Shown piece by piece: positions 35,891-50,800 of a stretch of 64,000 nt of DNA. The notes below the pieces were generated by a model. The model ran no database searches, had not been told where the DNA came from, and was given only the letters and a program-made list of their open reading frames with translations. The number at the start of each line of letters is the position of its first letter. Within the stretch, counting starts at the first letter, position 1. This DNA comes from Haliclystus octoradiatus. Taxonomy: Eukaryota; Cnidaria; Staurozoa; Stauromedusae; Haliclystidae. A program made the position numbers and the translations under genes. The stretch covers positions 21,521,849 to 21,585,848 of the forward strand of contig OU744451.1 of assembly GCA_916610825.1 (NCBI GenBank), given 5' to 3'.

Positions 35891-38800
35891 CTATAAAAGA
35901 TTTCATAATTGATATTAGAGCTTACTTTGATTAATGAAAGGGAATCGAACAGCTGCCACGGATCTGAATGGCAGGTTTGTCCAGGAAACTTTGAATTCAC
36001 ATAAAACTGTGAATGAAATTCGGACTGCAATTTTTGCTGCGATGGACTTCACTTATGAGAAGGAAATTTCTATCAGTATATCTCACGACTCAAGTGCAGC
36101 TATGGCCAATTACTTTGGTCCAAACGAAGTTCAACTCATCTTCCTTCCTAATGAAATTCGGATACAAATATATACTATAAGTACTTTCCCGTTTCTTGTT
36201 TTAGTCAAATTTCATCGTACTTATTTTAATATTCCTATTACATTCCCGGAAAGCACTTCCGTACATTGGATATACAGTGTCGTGCCATTTTTAGTCAGTG
36301 CCTTTCCCAGATTCGTGTGAAATTTTATGGTATCAATTTAGAAGATTTTCGAAATTTTAGATCTTTTCCTTTGTTTTCAAGGTAAAAACATGAAATATAG
36401 AGGTTTAATTCTCACCTGCCGTACAATTATCCCTGATTTTCGAAAATGGTATGCCACTTTTAAAAAATATCGAATTCTCCATCCCTAGGGTTTATATTCT
36501 ATGATTCATGTTCAAAGTCTTCTCAGCATTTGGAATGTAAATCGAATTTTTGAAACGTTTTAGTTAAACATGAAACAGGAAAGCATTCAGTATATATGTT
36601 TTTTGAACATTTTTATGCGAGTTCCGAATTCAAAAAAACCTGGCGTTTAGTTATCTTGTGAATCGTCTATTCGTTAATCCTCCTTATCATATCATCTTAA
36701 GCTCACCATGTTTTAACTGCATCTCCTGCACTCAATTTGGTGTTGGTGCTCTTGCATTCACTCAAAATATTTTCACCATCTGCGGGTGCTGATATATTTC
36801 CTGATTTCCCAAATGATTCTGCTCGCTTTTCTGCCTCCTTTGTCAATTGCTCATCCAGCTCCAGTTTTGGAGAGTCATGAATTGAGCGGAATTTGTTGTG
36901 AACTTTAAGTCCAAGCTCAGCAAAACCTACTGATAAAGAGAAATATAGTATAGAGAAATAGTGTAAAGTTTCCTTTTGAATTCCAAATGTAACTTATAGA
37001 TCAATGATAATTCCAGCAACCCCAGCTTTGAAGATCAGAATCGCACACTCAACCCACAGCAACCCACAATCGCTGCACTATATTATTCATTGATTGTCAA
37101 AAAAATTTCTTTGCCAGAATTTTACCTTGATTTGTCTAATTTCTCTGTAGCATGGATGAAAAAGGCACACAAAATAGAAATAGAATTTAAAAAAAAACGT
37201 GCTTACTACAATAGACTAATTATTGAATAACTAATGTGGTATATGAAGATAAAAACTACTGATTCGGGATAGTAACAAAGATTCTATAATAGATTCAGGT
37301 AATACAATCAAACCATCTATAATTATATTATCTATCCGAGCTTCTCTAATCCTTGAAATTATTATAATCATTTTGCCCTTGCATATCTGCATATTATATT
37401 TATGAAGGTTTAAAATCTTGAAAATAGATTTTGAGAGAGTTTCAAGAGAAAGCCAATGATTTTTAACGACATTCCCTTGCATACGTGTTGATCCTATAGT
37501 GGCAAGTTCTGATACGATCATTCATTAACAAAAAAATACCTAGCTCACCATCATTGTTTTCCTGTTTTCTTCCCACTGTTGACGATTCGGTATTTTCATT
37601 CTTATCCAAATCAGTATTCATGCTTATTGACGATAACCCAGTTTGATTTGTTTTCACATCCTCAGCGTTACCTTCCATTTGAAGCAATTTTCTATCTGCG
37701 GAATGAATATTCCTCATTTATAGTTACAATTTTCGTTTAGTTCAAACTAACAATTATTTACAATGAAATCAAATTACAAAAACATTTGCTTCTTACAAAA
37801 ATACGAAGATGTGAAGTATCAATCACTTTCAATCAAATCTTGCCCATCAGGCTCTATCGATTACCTATCGTGTTATACTCAATAGTGATATAGTATATAG
37901 AAATTCGACATTTAAGATTATAATTACAACATAGCATAATAGCTTATCAACGAGTGATCGCTTTATATCAAGAAAAGTCTATCTCAAGTAAAGTTCAAAT
38001 TCTAGCCGATCTTTAGAAAATAATCTAACTCTACAAAACGACAACTCTTAGGTAACAAAAACAAAAGACAACAACAATCTCTATAGAAAAATGCCAACTC
38101 GACGTTGATCTTTAAATAAACGAGACATACACGAGAATTATAAAGCTCTTCCATATATTGACTTTTCTAGAGATCGGAAGGCGCTCTTCCAGCGACGTTC
38201 TAAAATTCTTACCTGAATTATTGGCTTCCCTCTCTGTATTCGCTTTATTAGACGAATCGTCATTGCTTGATGAACTTTCATTGCTCTCCTTTCCCAATGC
38301 CTCGTCATTTATTTCTTTAAATATAGATGGTAAACCCTGACATACTCCAAGATTAAATTCACCTCTTTTAACGTTTTCTTTATATTTCTCAATCTTGTTT
38401 CCAGCATCTTGATATCGAGCAACAAGATAAGTGCAATTTCTTCCATGCTCTGTTCCTGTTGCTACACCTATTCCTAGCTTTGTACTACTGTCCCAAACAA
38501 GTTGTGTAAAATGGCCAGTTATTAATTCATCGTGATCTTCTTTCTCGAAATCATATTTATTTTCACAGATTTCTTTGTACCTAAAATTAAATGATTATAG
38601 GTGCAAGATGAGATACAATTAAATTTTTCGAGTTTATTATTTTCCACATACTTTATGAGCTAGAAGCTTTTTCTATCCTATGACTGGTTACATTGATTAT
38701 ATAGTCCAAGCATGCGTGAGGTAAATGGTCTAATGCTCTTCCTTTTGCCAAATATTGTTCCTCCTTATGATTGAATCTACACAAGACGCTGGAAGTAGAA

Positions 38801-41800
38801 GATCAAAATAATAGAAGCTGTATCAAGGCCGCATTGTATCCACGTTTTTAAATTATGGAGCTGTGGGATTATACACACATCATCCCAATAAATATTTTGT
38901 GAAAAATTCAGTCAATTTTCAGATGTAGAATCGCAAAATCTGGCAATTTTGAAAGATTGAAGAACCTAAGTTGCCGTGTTTCTATTCCTATTTACTACAC
39001 GAGGAATGTTGGAAGACACGATTGCTTCAACATTTTCTCCGGGAGACTTTTTCTCCTGTGGTTAGTAAATATGAATACAAACACTGAAATTTTTAGGCAA
39101 TCTTTTCTAAAATAAAACAAATTTCATTATCAAGTTTGTTATATTGCGAAAGGTCGTTCGAATCTTGAATTAATGATTTAAAATTCCATTTAAATTCAAT
39201 GTTTTACTTACTAAAATGTCCTTGGATCAAATTAAAACTTCAAAAACGTTAGTCTTTTTTGAATAGAAGCAGCTTTGTTGATATTATTTCTTTAGTAATA
39301 TATTGCAGTTTCCTATTCTTCTTCAGCTTTGAGTATCTGAAAAACTTTTAACGGGAATTTTGAAAATTGTTTATCCTTGAATTTCCAAACACATGAAACA
39401 GTCAATCGAATTGCAAGATTACGTTCGATTACGACGTCATATTTCAGAAACATCATTATTTATTACATGATGTGTTAAGAAATTTGAGCTATGACTGCCA
39501 TTGATATTTTATTATTTGATAAATTGTCATGAATTCAATCACATGATTTTCCATTCTGGTTTTGAGCTGAAAGTTGGTTGTTATCAAAACATATGACAGA
39601 AAAATTCAGGGAAGCATGAAACTCTATCAGGATATAGTGAGAACTTACTATATTGCTACTCATCTATTGGATGAAAATACCTAGCTATATACGCGCTGTA
39701 TACTTATACAAACCTGCATGCGACATTTTTTACAGAGGGCTACATTTTTCTGTTCTTAATTGGAAACATTATTTTTAGTAACTATATCCATAAAGAAACT
39801 CCCGTCCCTTGTTCCATGGAAATACCAATACAACACTTTACAGAATACTTTCATATAAAATAGTTTATTTATACCAGTGGCTATTCATCTTCATTTGTCC
39901 CCAAGTCACTTACCAACACTTGATAAGTTCTGTAACGTTTTTACCAGGTCCTTTTAGTCTGCATCCGTAGATTAGATTTTCACCAGCACCTTTCCTATCT
40001 TCTTTCTTCGCATGTTTTAATGTGCCAAGTTTTGCTATGACTTCAGCATATTCTTGTGCACCTTTTGTCAATTCTTTATCAAGTTTCATCGGTGTAGCAC
40101 CGTGGATTTTTCTTAGTCTATTATGAGCAATCAAACCCGTATATGCAGCATCTGTATGTGAAACAATATACCGTATATCAACATTTTGATATCAATATGA
40201 CGCCTTAAATTGTAGCCCTGTTATAATATCTGCTGCTAATATCATGGGCTACTTGTTAAAAAGTAAAACCCAAAATACCAGTCTTGATAATTATTAGCAA
40301 ACTCAAAGATGTAATATAGTAAAATCTAGTAAAATAAATTAACAATTAACCTTTTTCCGACGACATTCCTAACTGACTACAGAGGTATTGGTTATTACAT
40401 GATTGTGACTTCATGTCACCTATCATGGTCACGTGCTATTTACAAATTAACTAGTAAGATATTTATTTTTATCAATTACGTAAAAACTGCTATGTCCAAT
40501 ACTCCTTCTCAGTTAATTAATGTAACAATTCAAACCGATTTATTTTTTAATGTTTAAATGCAAATGTATAGATAATAAAAATGTTTGATATTCCTTCAAC
40601 TTTCGATTTGATTATACTATTAATCACGCACATATGATATGGATCTTGCCACGTATCATGCTGTGTCCTTTTAATCATCCCTTCTGTTTCCTCGAAGGTG
40701 CTAAATATATTTGAGAGACAAATTACACCTTTGTTATATATACGGTCTGTACCAAAAGCATGCTATTTTCCATCCGCTAGGTTAGTGATGTATTCTGTAT
40801 TCTCCTCCAAGGATGTACAATTTACCTTTTCTATATTACCTGACTCTGTACTACAGGGCTAACAAAGCCCTAATTTATTGTTATTCGGCCGACATTCAAA
40901 GTAAATCAACTACGTAATAACTGCTATTTCCGATACTACTTATGTAGCCTGATATCTCTGAAACATATTCAATCAAACACGACTTTTTCACGCCAGCGGT
41001 TTCTATAGCTTGCGTGCGTTCTGCGTGCATTCACAGGAAATTCGTCATAATTTATCACCTTTTCGTATTACGGTGTTTAGCGTTTCGATGTTTTGGAAGA
41101 AGTTCTGGCTTGACTAAATTTGGCAGTCGCTGTCATGTCGTAATTGACGGGGACTACATATACTGTCTGATGATAACTTAAAGCCTCAAACTCTGAGGCC
41201 TCTATTCTTGTTTCTGAATTATTTATGCTATGTTTAAATGACACTGATAACTATTACATACATTTGTGTGTTACTATTGACTATCATTTCTAATAAATTA
41301 GATTTAGGAATGAGAATTTGTATGCACAAATTATAAGAAATACTCAACGAAAAGAGCAGATTAAGAAATAAAGGAACTGCAAATACTAGACATGAATAAT
41401 TTGTATTCATAAAAAATAAACTGATGTCAAAGACCCCATTGATTTACGAAAGCCTAGCTAAATACGCTCTCTTATTCCACCACGTGATTTCTTGTCCATA
41501 TATATAATCGTTAATTGCATAATAGTATTTTACTAGTTCGTGTTTCACGCTGATTCCCTTTTCCATGATTTCAAATTTTCCTGCATTATTTGGTGACAGA
41601 CAGTGTAGTTGCAAATATTATAGCTTTTTATACTGTAAAAAAAACAACATCTTTCTTTGAAAATATTCCAATGCTCTAACCAATCTTTATATGGCCAAGA
41701 AGATGCGAAGCAAAAATATTCTCAGATTCTTGTATGGATAGCAGTATATAGGAAATGTGCTATTCCCCTTACACCTAGCTTGTTTTCCACACAAGGAGCT

Positions 41801-44800
41801 GTCATAACTCACACATAGCTACAAAGAAACTTGTATAAAAACTCCATTGCAGCAGTTGTGGAGCGCACTGTTTTCGATCTAGATCTTTCAAAATGGCCCA
41901 GCAATCCCACATGAGCCAACAATCCAACATGGACCAACAATTCAGCGACACCCAACAATCCAAAACGGCACAACAACTCAGTCTGGCCCAACAATCCAAC
42001 ACGGTCCAGCAATCCAACGCTGCCTAAAATATTTCAAGGTTAAGATCTATATGGCGAACGAGGCTAACAGGTCCACGCTGAATGTTTAATGAAGTTAATA
42101 AATTCTGAGATACCTTTTGATGATATTAACTCTGTATTACTATACTGCATGATTATTTTATTATGATTGCTCTTCTCATAACTTTTATCGCGATTTTAAT
42201 AGCAAAAAAACACTTCGGTCTTTACTGTGAAAAATCTTTATAGACTATTCTCATCAAACATTTTTAAGATATAACCATATGCGCGTTTACTCTGAAAACA
42301 GGTTCACGAGCTTTATGGCGCTAATTAGAAATTTAGAAACTCATGAATTACACATTTGAAATGCTTTGCATAAATCTCTATAAAAAGGAAGCAGATAAAT
42401 ACTGTAAATAAACTTAAATGAATTTTCTTACCGTTGTTGATTTTCATTGAGGATACTGCAGTTTCATCTTTTTTAAGATCATCATTGTCTTCAAATTGCT
42501 TTGGATTCTCATAATGTAATGAGTCATCTTTTACTTCTGAATCTGGGCTTCCATTTTCATCTCCTGAAAAGTTGGATCGCACCAAATTATTAACTCTCGA
42601 CTAAATATTGATAATACTCTAACCAATGTTTCGTAGCTTGGAGTTGGGATGCATTAAGCACGGGTCCTTCTTTATTACATCCAAATACTAGATTTTCACC
42701 AGTTCCATTCCTATCTTCAAGCTTAAAATGTACTAGTGTACCACGGTGATTACTACTAGCTATTACTTTTGTAAAGTCTTTGGCACCTTTTGATAAATCC
42801 TTATGGAGAGTCGTCAGTGGGGCATTGTGGATCTTTAGTAGATCAACAGTATGTTATAGAAAAAATGTGATTTTTGTATTACCATCTTATGGATGTACTA
42901 TATACTCAGCAAAATCATCCCTCTACCCATAAATCACTACAAAGGAGATAAATTTCACATAAATCCCATATAAATTTATCGCCCTTATATAGCGCTACCT
43001 TATAGAGCGCTACATCGACAAAATATTTGATAAACTTGACACACTCCAGCACTTGTATCATAAGGAGTTGGCTTATGTTATGGAGTAATGAAGAATCCAG
43101 TTCTTCGTGTATAAATACCAGTATTGTGAATTGATTAATTTTAGCAATGTAATGGAAAGTAAAGTAGATTATTCAACAACTTACCCCTAAATTTTGAATC
43201 ATGCCAATATTTAGCATTACTCATTGTCTTATTTGAGCTTTTTGGTTTACTGTCTTTATTTTCATCATTTAAACCATTAAAACCTTGTACTCCATGTAAT
43301 TGGTCTGTTTTATTATCCACGTTGATATTCAATTCCAGTAATGCTTTACCTCCCGTTTTTCCACTGCTGTTGGACAATAATTCTTCATCAACTTCTTTCA
43401 TCATTTCAGGCAATCGTTTACATACATCATTGTGTTTAAAAGATCCTTGTCCAACATTCTCTTTATATTGACCTTCCATATTCCCTCTCTCCTTGTATCG
43501 ACCAACGATGTAAACACAATTCATTCCATCTTTCTGGGCAGATGCCATTCCGATACCAAGCTTTGTACTATTCTTCCACACAATTTGTGTAAAATGACCA
43601 GTCTGATTAAGTCCTGTGGACTCTTTGAATTTATAACCAAACTTACATATCTCTTCGTACCTGTTAGTATGAAGAATGGAAATCAACTGATGAATCTTGA
43701 AAGGAAAAAACTGATGGATACATTTATTCGTGTCATATCAATTTGGAATTATGTCCACACGTCACAAAGCATACACAAATACGAATTGAAGACAAATTGC
43801 TTGGTGACAAGAAATATTCATACAAGAAATAAAATGATCCTGTGAATAGTATTAAAATCCCTTATGAACCTTTATACTGCAAATATAATATCTTGAAAAT
43901 GTTGAAAAATCATTCAATTTACGGTTATACTATTGCAAACATGATCTGCTATAGTCTCTCTCCTTTTAGTCCTTGCGTTTTCCAAATATTTAAAAAAAAG
44001 CGTAGATTCACAATATATTTTGCCACATTTTCATGATAAACACATTTCCCTGAATAATTTGACTATACTATCATTCTTAACAGAACATTATTAATTCTCG
44101 AATAAATATTGATACTAATCTCACCAATGTTTTGTAGCTTGAGATGTATTGAGAGGGGGTCCATCTTTATTACATCCGAATACTAGATTTTCACCAGTTC
44201 CATTCCTATCTTCAAGCTTAGAATGTACAAGTGTACCACGGTGAGTACTGTTAGCTAATACTTTTGCATAGTCTTCGGCACCCTTTGATAAATCCTTATC
44301 GAAAGTCATCAGTGGGGCATTGTGGATCTTTCTAAATTTATTGTGTGCTGCTAATCCCAACTTTGCATCATCTAGGTAAAATATCAAGATTAAAAAAATG
44401 AAGGTTATCGATAGATGATGAAAAATTTTCGGTTTATTAAATATATCATTTGAATTTCAAAAGAAGAAACAAACGAGTTACAAACTATTGAAAACTGCAA
44501 TCTGTGTACAGTTGCACTCGGTTAATATTCCCTCTTTTAATATCCTACTTTGCTTAATATCCCCATGTAAAACTGATTTCTTGTTTCAATTCTCCATACA
44601 AACTCTCATAACCTACCTCGCTTAATATCCCACCTCGCTTAATGTCCCGCTTTTTATCTGCACCAGAGGGAGAATATTGAGCAAGTTCGACTGTATTAGC
44701 ATGATCCCATGAAAACATAAACATATTCATACTATTGGAAATAATGTAGAATTATTCACGATGATATTCTTCATTAATTAGCCTGTTAATTATGCATTGA

Positions 44801-47800
44801 CTAAAACAGCTATTGATCTCAGGCCCAATGGATATCTGCATAATATTTCAAACTTTGTATGGTACTGAATATTATAATACCTGAAAATTCGGTTTCTCTG
44901 GTCGTATCATTTCCATCCTTCGTATCAGCATCCTTGTTTTCTACCTTAAAATCAGAGAAACTTTGCAGTCCCTGTGCTTGATCCGTTTTATCATACACGT
45001 CATTACTTTTGAATAAATTTGCATTATTTGTATTTGAAGAGTTCGAATTATTTTTTGACAATGCTTCCTTGTCAATCTCAGTCATCATTTCCGGTAAGCT
45101 CTTGCATACTTCATCATGTTTGAATGATCCCTGTTTAACGTTATCTTTATACATGCCTTCAATGTTACCTCTCGCTTGGTAACGGCCAACAATGAAAACA
45201 CAATCTAATCCATCTACTTTAGCTGATACCATTCCTATGCCAAGTTTTGTACTATTTTTCCAAACAATTTGTGAGAAATGTTTTGTTCTTTTGAGGTCTT
45301 TGGCTTCTTCAAAGTTATACCCATATTTACAGATTTCGTCATACCTGAAAATGTATTAATTTCAAAATTTACAACTAAGTTATAGTACAATTTCACGGAG
45401 TTTGACCTGAATTATTCATATATGAGAACAGAACAAAGAAACTTGGTAGCACCTGCCTGCACCATCCTACTTGTCAATGCATACATATTTAGGGCCTTGG
45501 CGTAGTAGTTAGGGTGTTAAATCTCGGCCCGCATATGGTATTGAGTTCAATCCCTGACTGAAACACTATTGACTGGAGTTAGGAAGGCTAACCGACAATT
45601 TAACTTACATGCTCCAAAAACATTAACTGGCTAGCCAGTCTAGACAATCATGCCGGTGAAAAAACATTTATCAGTAATGAAAAATCATTTCGAGTGAAAA
45701 ACAATTTATATCTATGATCACTTGTACTTATATAGTACCTGCCTGTTATACATATGATGTGAGAACATGACGGGTAAAAAGATTCATTCAGATTCATTCA
45801 ATTTGAGGATTACTTCATGGTTGATGAGCGCGTACGACTTTTATGCACGAATTGCAGGAGAATTTCAAACGAACGAACGATGCTCTGCGTGCCCCGTGCG
45901 AATCAAACCATGAAATAATATGTTTACTTTAGTTGTACATAGATTTACACATCTAAAAGATTACTACTAAGTTTTATTTAACTGATTTGAAAAAAAATTG
46001 GTAAGCCAGATGGTGACCTTTGCAGCGACCCTATTGTCTCGAGGGTAAATGTCAAAGTTTTGCTGTAAATTATTTCAAGATGACTTGCAGTCGCCCTCTT
46101 TCAGTGTGATATGAATATTGCTTCTATTAAAAAGCCTTACTAATGTTGAAATCTCTTATATCTGTTTTTATGCTGAGATACATATACTCTATAGTTATTG
46201 TTGATCTCAGGCGTACTGCAGATCAATTCCAAAAGATTTCATGAAAGATATGCCTTGAATTTAAAGACACAGTGTTATCCACAGAAACTTTTTATAGTAG
46301 AACTATTTCATTATTTCATTAATAAACTAAATTAAAGTTTACTACTACCATTGATTTTAACCATCATGAATACAATAAGAAAAGAGAAGCATTCTCATCT
46401 AATATGTAGAGAGACATAATTAATTAATCTTACCAGTGTCTTGTAGCTTGTGATGTGTTAAGGCTGGGTCCATCTTTGCTGCAGCCATAGACTAGATTTT
46501 CACCAGTGCCGTTCCTATCTTTGATATCTGAAGGTGTTAACATACCACGGTGAGTATTGTTAGCCAAGACTTTGGCGTACTCTTCAGCAGCTTTTGTTAA
46601 TTCTTCATCAAGCCTCATTAAAGGGATATCATGGATTTTTCTGAATTTATTGTGAGCTGCCAATCCAAGTTCAGCAGCATCTATCATAAATAAAAAAGTC
46701 CTAATTTTAAATGGTGAATGGTAATGAAATTCCAATATTGCAGCACTGTGCAATATTAAAGATATCACGGTTTAGCAAACATATATGTAAAAAGTTGATA
46801 AGGATAATAATGATATAGATACATAGGAATATTATAGAATAATAATTAGTTTGATAATAATCTAGTTTCTGTACAATACTCAACGCGGCCATAAATCGGG
46901 GATTGATTCATATTTCGGGCAATTTTAAAACGGGGAAATGGAAAATCGTGCGATGTTGAAGGTTTTTGAAGGTATTGCATCACTGAAGCTCCAAAATATG
47001 CAAATTCAACCACATTTTTTCTGGCAAAATTGATAAACACTCTCCTGGTCAGAAGCATCGTATAGGTACGACTTTGCGCTCCATGAATTGCTTAAGTAAG
47101 TAATGTAGACGGAGTTGCCCTACCGAAGGCACCCGTACCACTCCTCTATTTCTAGAGGAGTGGCTTTTAAAGTAATGATTTTAATTGCTCTTTGTTGATC
47201 TCAGCCGCGACACTGCAGATCAATTTCAACAGATTTCATGGCAGAAAGGTCTCGATTGTCAATGCGCAACGATGCGCCGCAGGTACTCACAATGCTATTC
47301 CCTCTGGACCATGAACTGCTTACGGCAAATAAACGTCATAGAGAAATTTATCAACTTCTGTACGACTATTTTGATCTGCATAAAATTTTTTCATCTTAGC
47401 TTGACAAGGGGAAACGGCAACTAAATCTCAATATCTGTCCAATAAATGCTTTAGATTACATAGACAAACGATTTTGAAATTATTGAATTTATTTGCTTAA
47501 GAGATTCAATGAGATATATAGCGTAAATAGAAAAGTCGGCTCATTTTCTCAGGCTTCCATAGCGTGACTCTGATACCCTCCAAATCAAGAAATGGATTTT
47601 ATAATTTCTTACCAGAAAATGTCGATTCATGTTTCACCTTCTTTGTATCCTTTGAATCAGTTTCTTTGAGTTCTTGTGTAGAAGAGAAGCCTTTCAAATC
47701 TTTATTTTTATTCACTTTTCTAGTAACTTCTTTACTCATTTTTAACAATTTTGTATTGTCGGCTGATTTGTTACCATCTTTTGAACAAGCTACTCCTTCA

Positions 47801-50800
47801 ATTTCTTTCAATAGTTCTGGCAAACGACCACAAATATCTTTTGTAAATGAGCCTTTTTCAACATTGTTTTCATACTCATTTGCCATATTACCATGTTCTT
47901 TATAACGACCGACAACATAAACACAATTCATTCCATCTTTTTCAGCAGATGCCATTCCTATACCAAGTTTTGTGCTCTTTTTCCAAACAATTTGCGTGAA
48001 ATGTAAAGTGCCACCAGAGAAAGGATGATTTTCAAAATCATATCCTGGTTCACAAACCTCTTCGTACCTGTTAACAAATATATCAAATAAAATTATATAT
48101 ATCAGAATTCATAGTGACCAGTTATTAAGTTCACCAGGACAATGCATTGCACTATTACAATAATCAGATTTAAGAAAATCAATTACTGGATGTCCTCAAA
48201 TTATGACTTCGAATTGCCAATTAGTTGCCAATAATTTCCACATTGCTGCTCATTGTGGTTTCAAGATTTTTTTTCAGGTTGATTGTTGGTAAAGTAGAGT
48301 CACATCTAATTCATTTTATCACATCTCCTTCATAATTTAATCCGATATATATGTAAATAATTGAAAATGTTGAGGCATACTGCCACCTAATAGTAAAGAG
48401 TACGAACAGTCAAAGCCTCCCAGCAGTACCAGTATAGATTGTTGTCATTAAATTGTTGATAGTCACGTAATAGATTGTTGAGTATGAAACTAAAAGTGAC
48501 AATGAAACTGCGGATCAATGCAGTTGAGATCGTGCTAGTTGTCATTTTCATGCAAACGTCATTTATGTCAATTCGAACCATATAGAAGATTTTTGGGCAT
48601 AAAAAAAGACAATATTTTTCTAGCTTATTAAATTTGTAACAAATGACAGCGATAAAAAACACGGGATTTCAAAACGTTTCGCCATATCATATCTTCATGG
48701 CATCATCAGGTATATGAATACAAATTAAAAAAATTTACAAATATATACAGTTTGAGTTTACAAAGGAAATTATCAAATACAATAACACGGAATGTTGTTG
48801 GAATGTTTTTTATCGCTGTCATTTGTTATAAATATTTTTTTCTAAACACGTTTTTGATTGGAACAAGGAATATCCTAATACTTGTCCACATAGATAGCAA
48901 ACGTTTTCTTATTTTAAATACAATTTTTCTTAAATTTCTCCTATGTTGACACCAAAAATTCTTAAAAGAAGAAAATGACACAATTAAGCAAAACAATGAA
49001 ATTGCTTTTCTGTCGATAAAAGCAAATGATCACACAATGTTAGCCTATTTCTGGTGATATTTATCAATTAAAGAAATAAATAATTAGCAAAAGACTTGAA
49101 ATGGTTATGGAAGTCGTCGTACTGTTAGCTATATGCAATCAATTCTAGTGCGGTCTTACTGTTGTGACTAGGGCGTTGGAACTCGGCCTGCTGAGGTTTG
49201 GGTTCAACCCCTGGCCTAAACACGAGTAGCGAGTAGGCGTCAGGAAGGGCATCATGCTGTTAAACGAAAATAAGCATCAAAAAACTGAAAAAGGTGTCCA
49301 ACAACCCCTGTGAGAAAATGCGGCAAGCTTATAAATGATTAATCCGAGAAAAAACAGAGACAAACATTAATGTCTAATTTCCGTTGCTTCTGCTTGCAAA
49401 CGCTGTTGGCTATTATATTATTCTAAGGGTAGCCATGGTTCAGATTAGTAACACATATGCGTTGTTATTGTTGATCTTTATTGCATTAGTTGAATTTTGA
49501 GATAATGTGATGGCGATATAATAATGCTATTAATAATCACTTGAAAAAACTCGAGTCACGATTGGTGGATTTGTACCACGTGTTTAGCAGTTATATCAAG
49601 ACAACCCACGATATTCCATGGCAACCACTAAAAGCGTGCAGGTGTAGGTCTATACCCGCACGTGTGCGGTTATAGACTTATACCTGCAAGGTTTTGTGTG
49701 TTTTGAAAATGGCGACAAGCTGCGACAGATGGAATATTTTTTCAAAATCAAATTAAATGTATACTCCGTAATTAAAAATTCAACTTGAGAAATTCAAAAG
49801 TAACAACTTAGGACTTGCTATATTCAAATGTAACTCTAATTTTATTTTTAATATTGCACATATGTTTGAAAAACAATTATGTTGAAATCTTTGCGTCATA
49901 TTTTGAAATGATTCGTAAGAATTTCATTCCAATTGTATTTAATGAAAAATCAATGACCGATTAAATTAGAAAAAAAATCATTGTTGTAGTGAAATTGATG
50001 AGAGATAATTGATGTTCCAGACAGAGTTTATGTTACATGATTATTAAAATGATTACATCACTTTTTGTGTCCGATAACCCACTCACAAGAGTGATATAAT
50101 CCCTCATTAACCCTTTTGGTTTACTTTTGTACCAAATTCATTCAGTTACATGAATGCAAATATTTTTTTGTTTAATGATTATAGGTGTTGCTAGCATGTT
50201 GCCATGCACTTGTGTCGAGTTATGCAAAAAATGTTCTCAACAAGTAGAAAGCAATAGACCAACAGGATTCAAATTTTGGATTTCATAAATGTCGATATTA
50301 ACGTCTATCCAAACCGCTGATAAATCAAATTCTGAATGCAGCACGACATAATAGTATTCTGAAAGTTCTGCACACCCTCATAGAGCGAATAAAATACCTA
50401 TGTAGGGGACGAGTTCATCTTACCAATTTGCTGTCGCCTGCTGTGTTGTTAGACCAGGGCCATTTGGCATACATCCGTAGGCAAGATTTTCACCTGCTCC
50501 ATCCCTATCTTTAGTCTCAGAATGTTTCAACTGACCAAGATTTGCTATGACTTTGGCATATTCTTCAGCCCCTTTTGTTAATTCTGGATCGAGTGTCATC
50601 GGTGGGGCATTATGAATTTCCCTGAACTTATTATGAGCGGCCAAACCCAAATCTGCAGGACCTGAAATTACATTACTTTTAAAATTGAGGTAAATTGTAA
50701 AATTGAAATAGAAATATCTGGCTTAGAGATTAGAGATATCTGGCATTTTTGCTGATACAACATTCGACAAGTGACATTTTAATCAAGGATGCTAAAGTAC

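Larger units (their letters stand above)
48068..50423. other. Gene R intron
   Basis: Holds the Penelope-like fragments and an S2 SINE. The first ~100 bp match the start of the intron at 51888-53108, the mark of the local unit duplication. No exon seen. Confidence 0.5.

Noticed and set aside
35934-36320. 128-codon plus-strand ORF
   Set aside because: It lies in the intron between 36707 and 35890, antisense, with no recognisable motif; I cannot support it as a gene.
41802-42017. Minus-strand Cys/Trp/Leu repeat ORFs opposite the Q-Q-S frame
   Set aside because: They mirror the 18-bp repeat. Only the plus frame starts with an ATG in context, with TATA and AATAAA at sensible distances.
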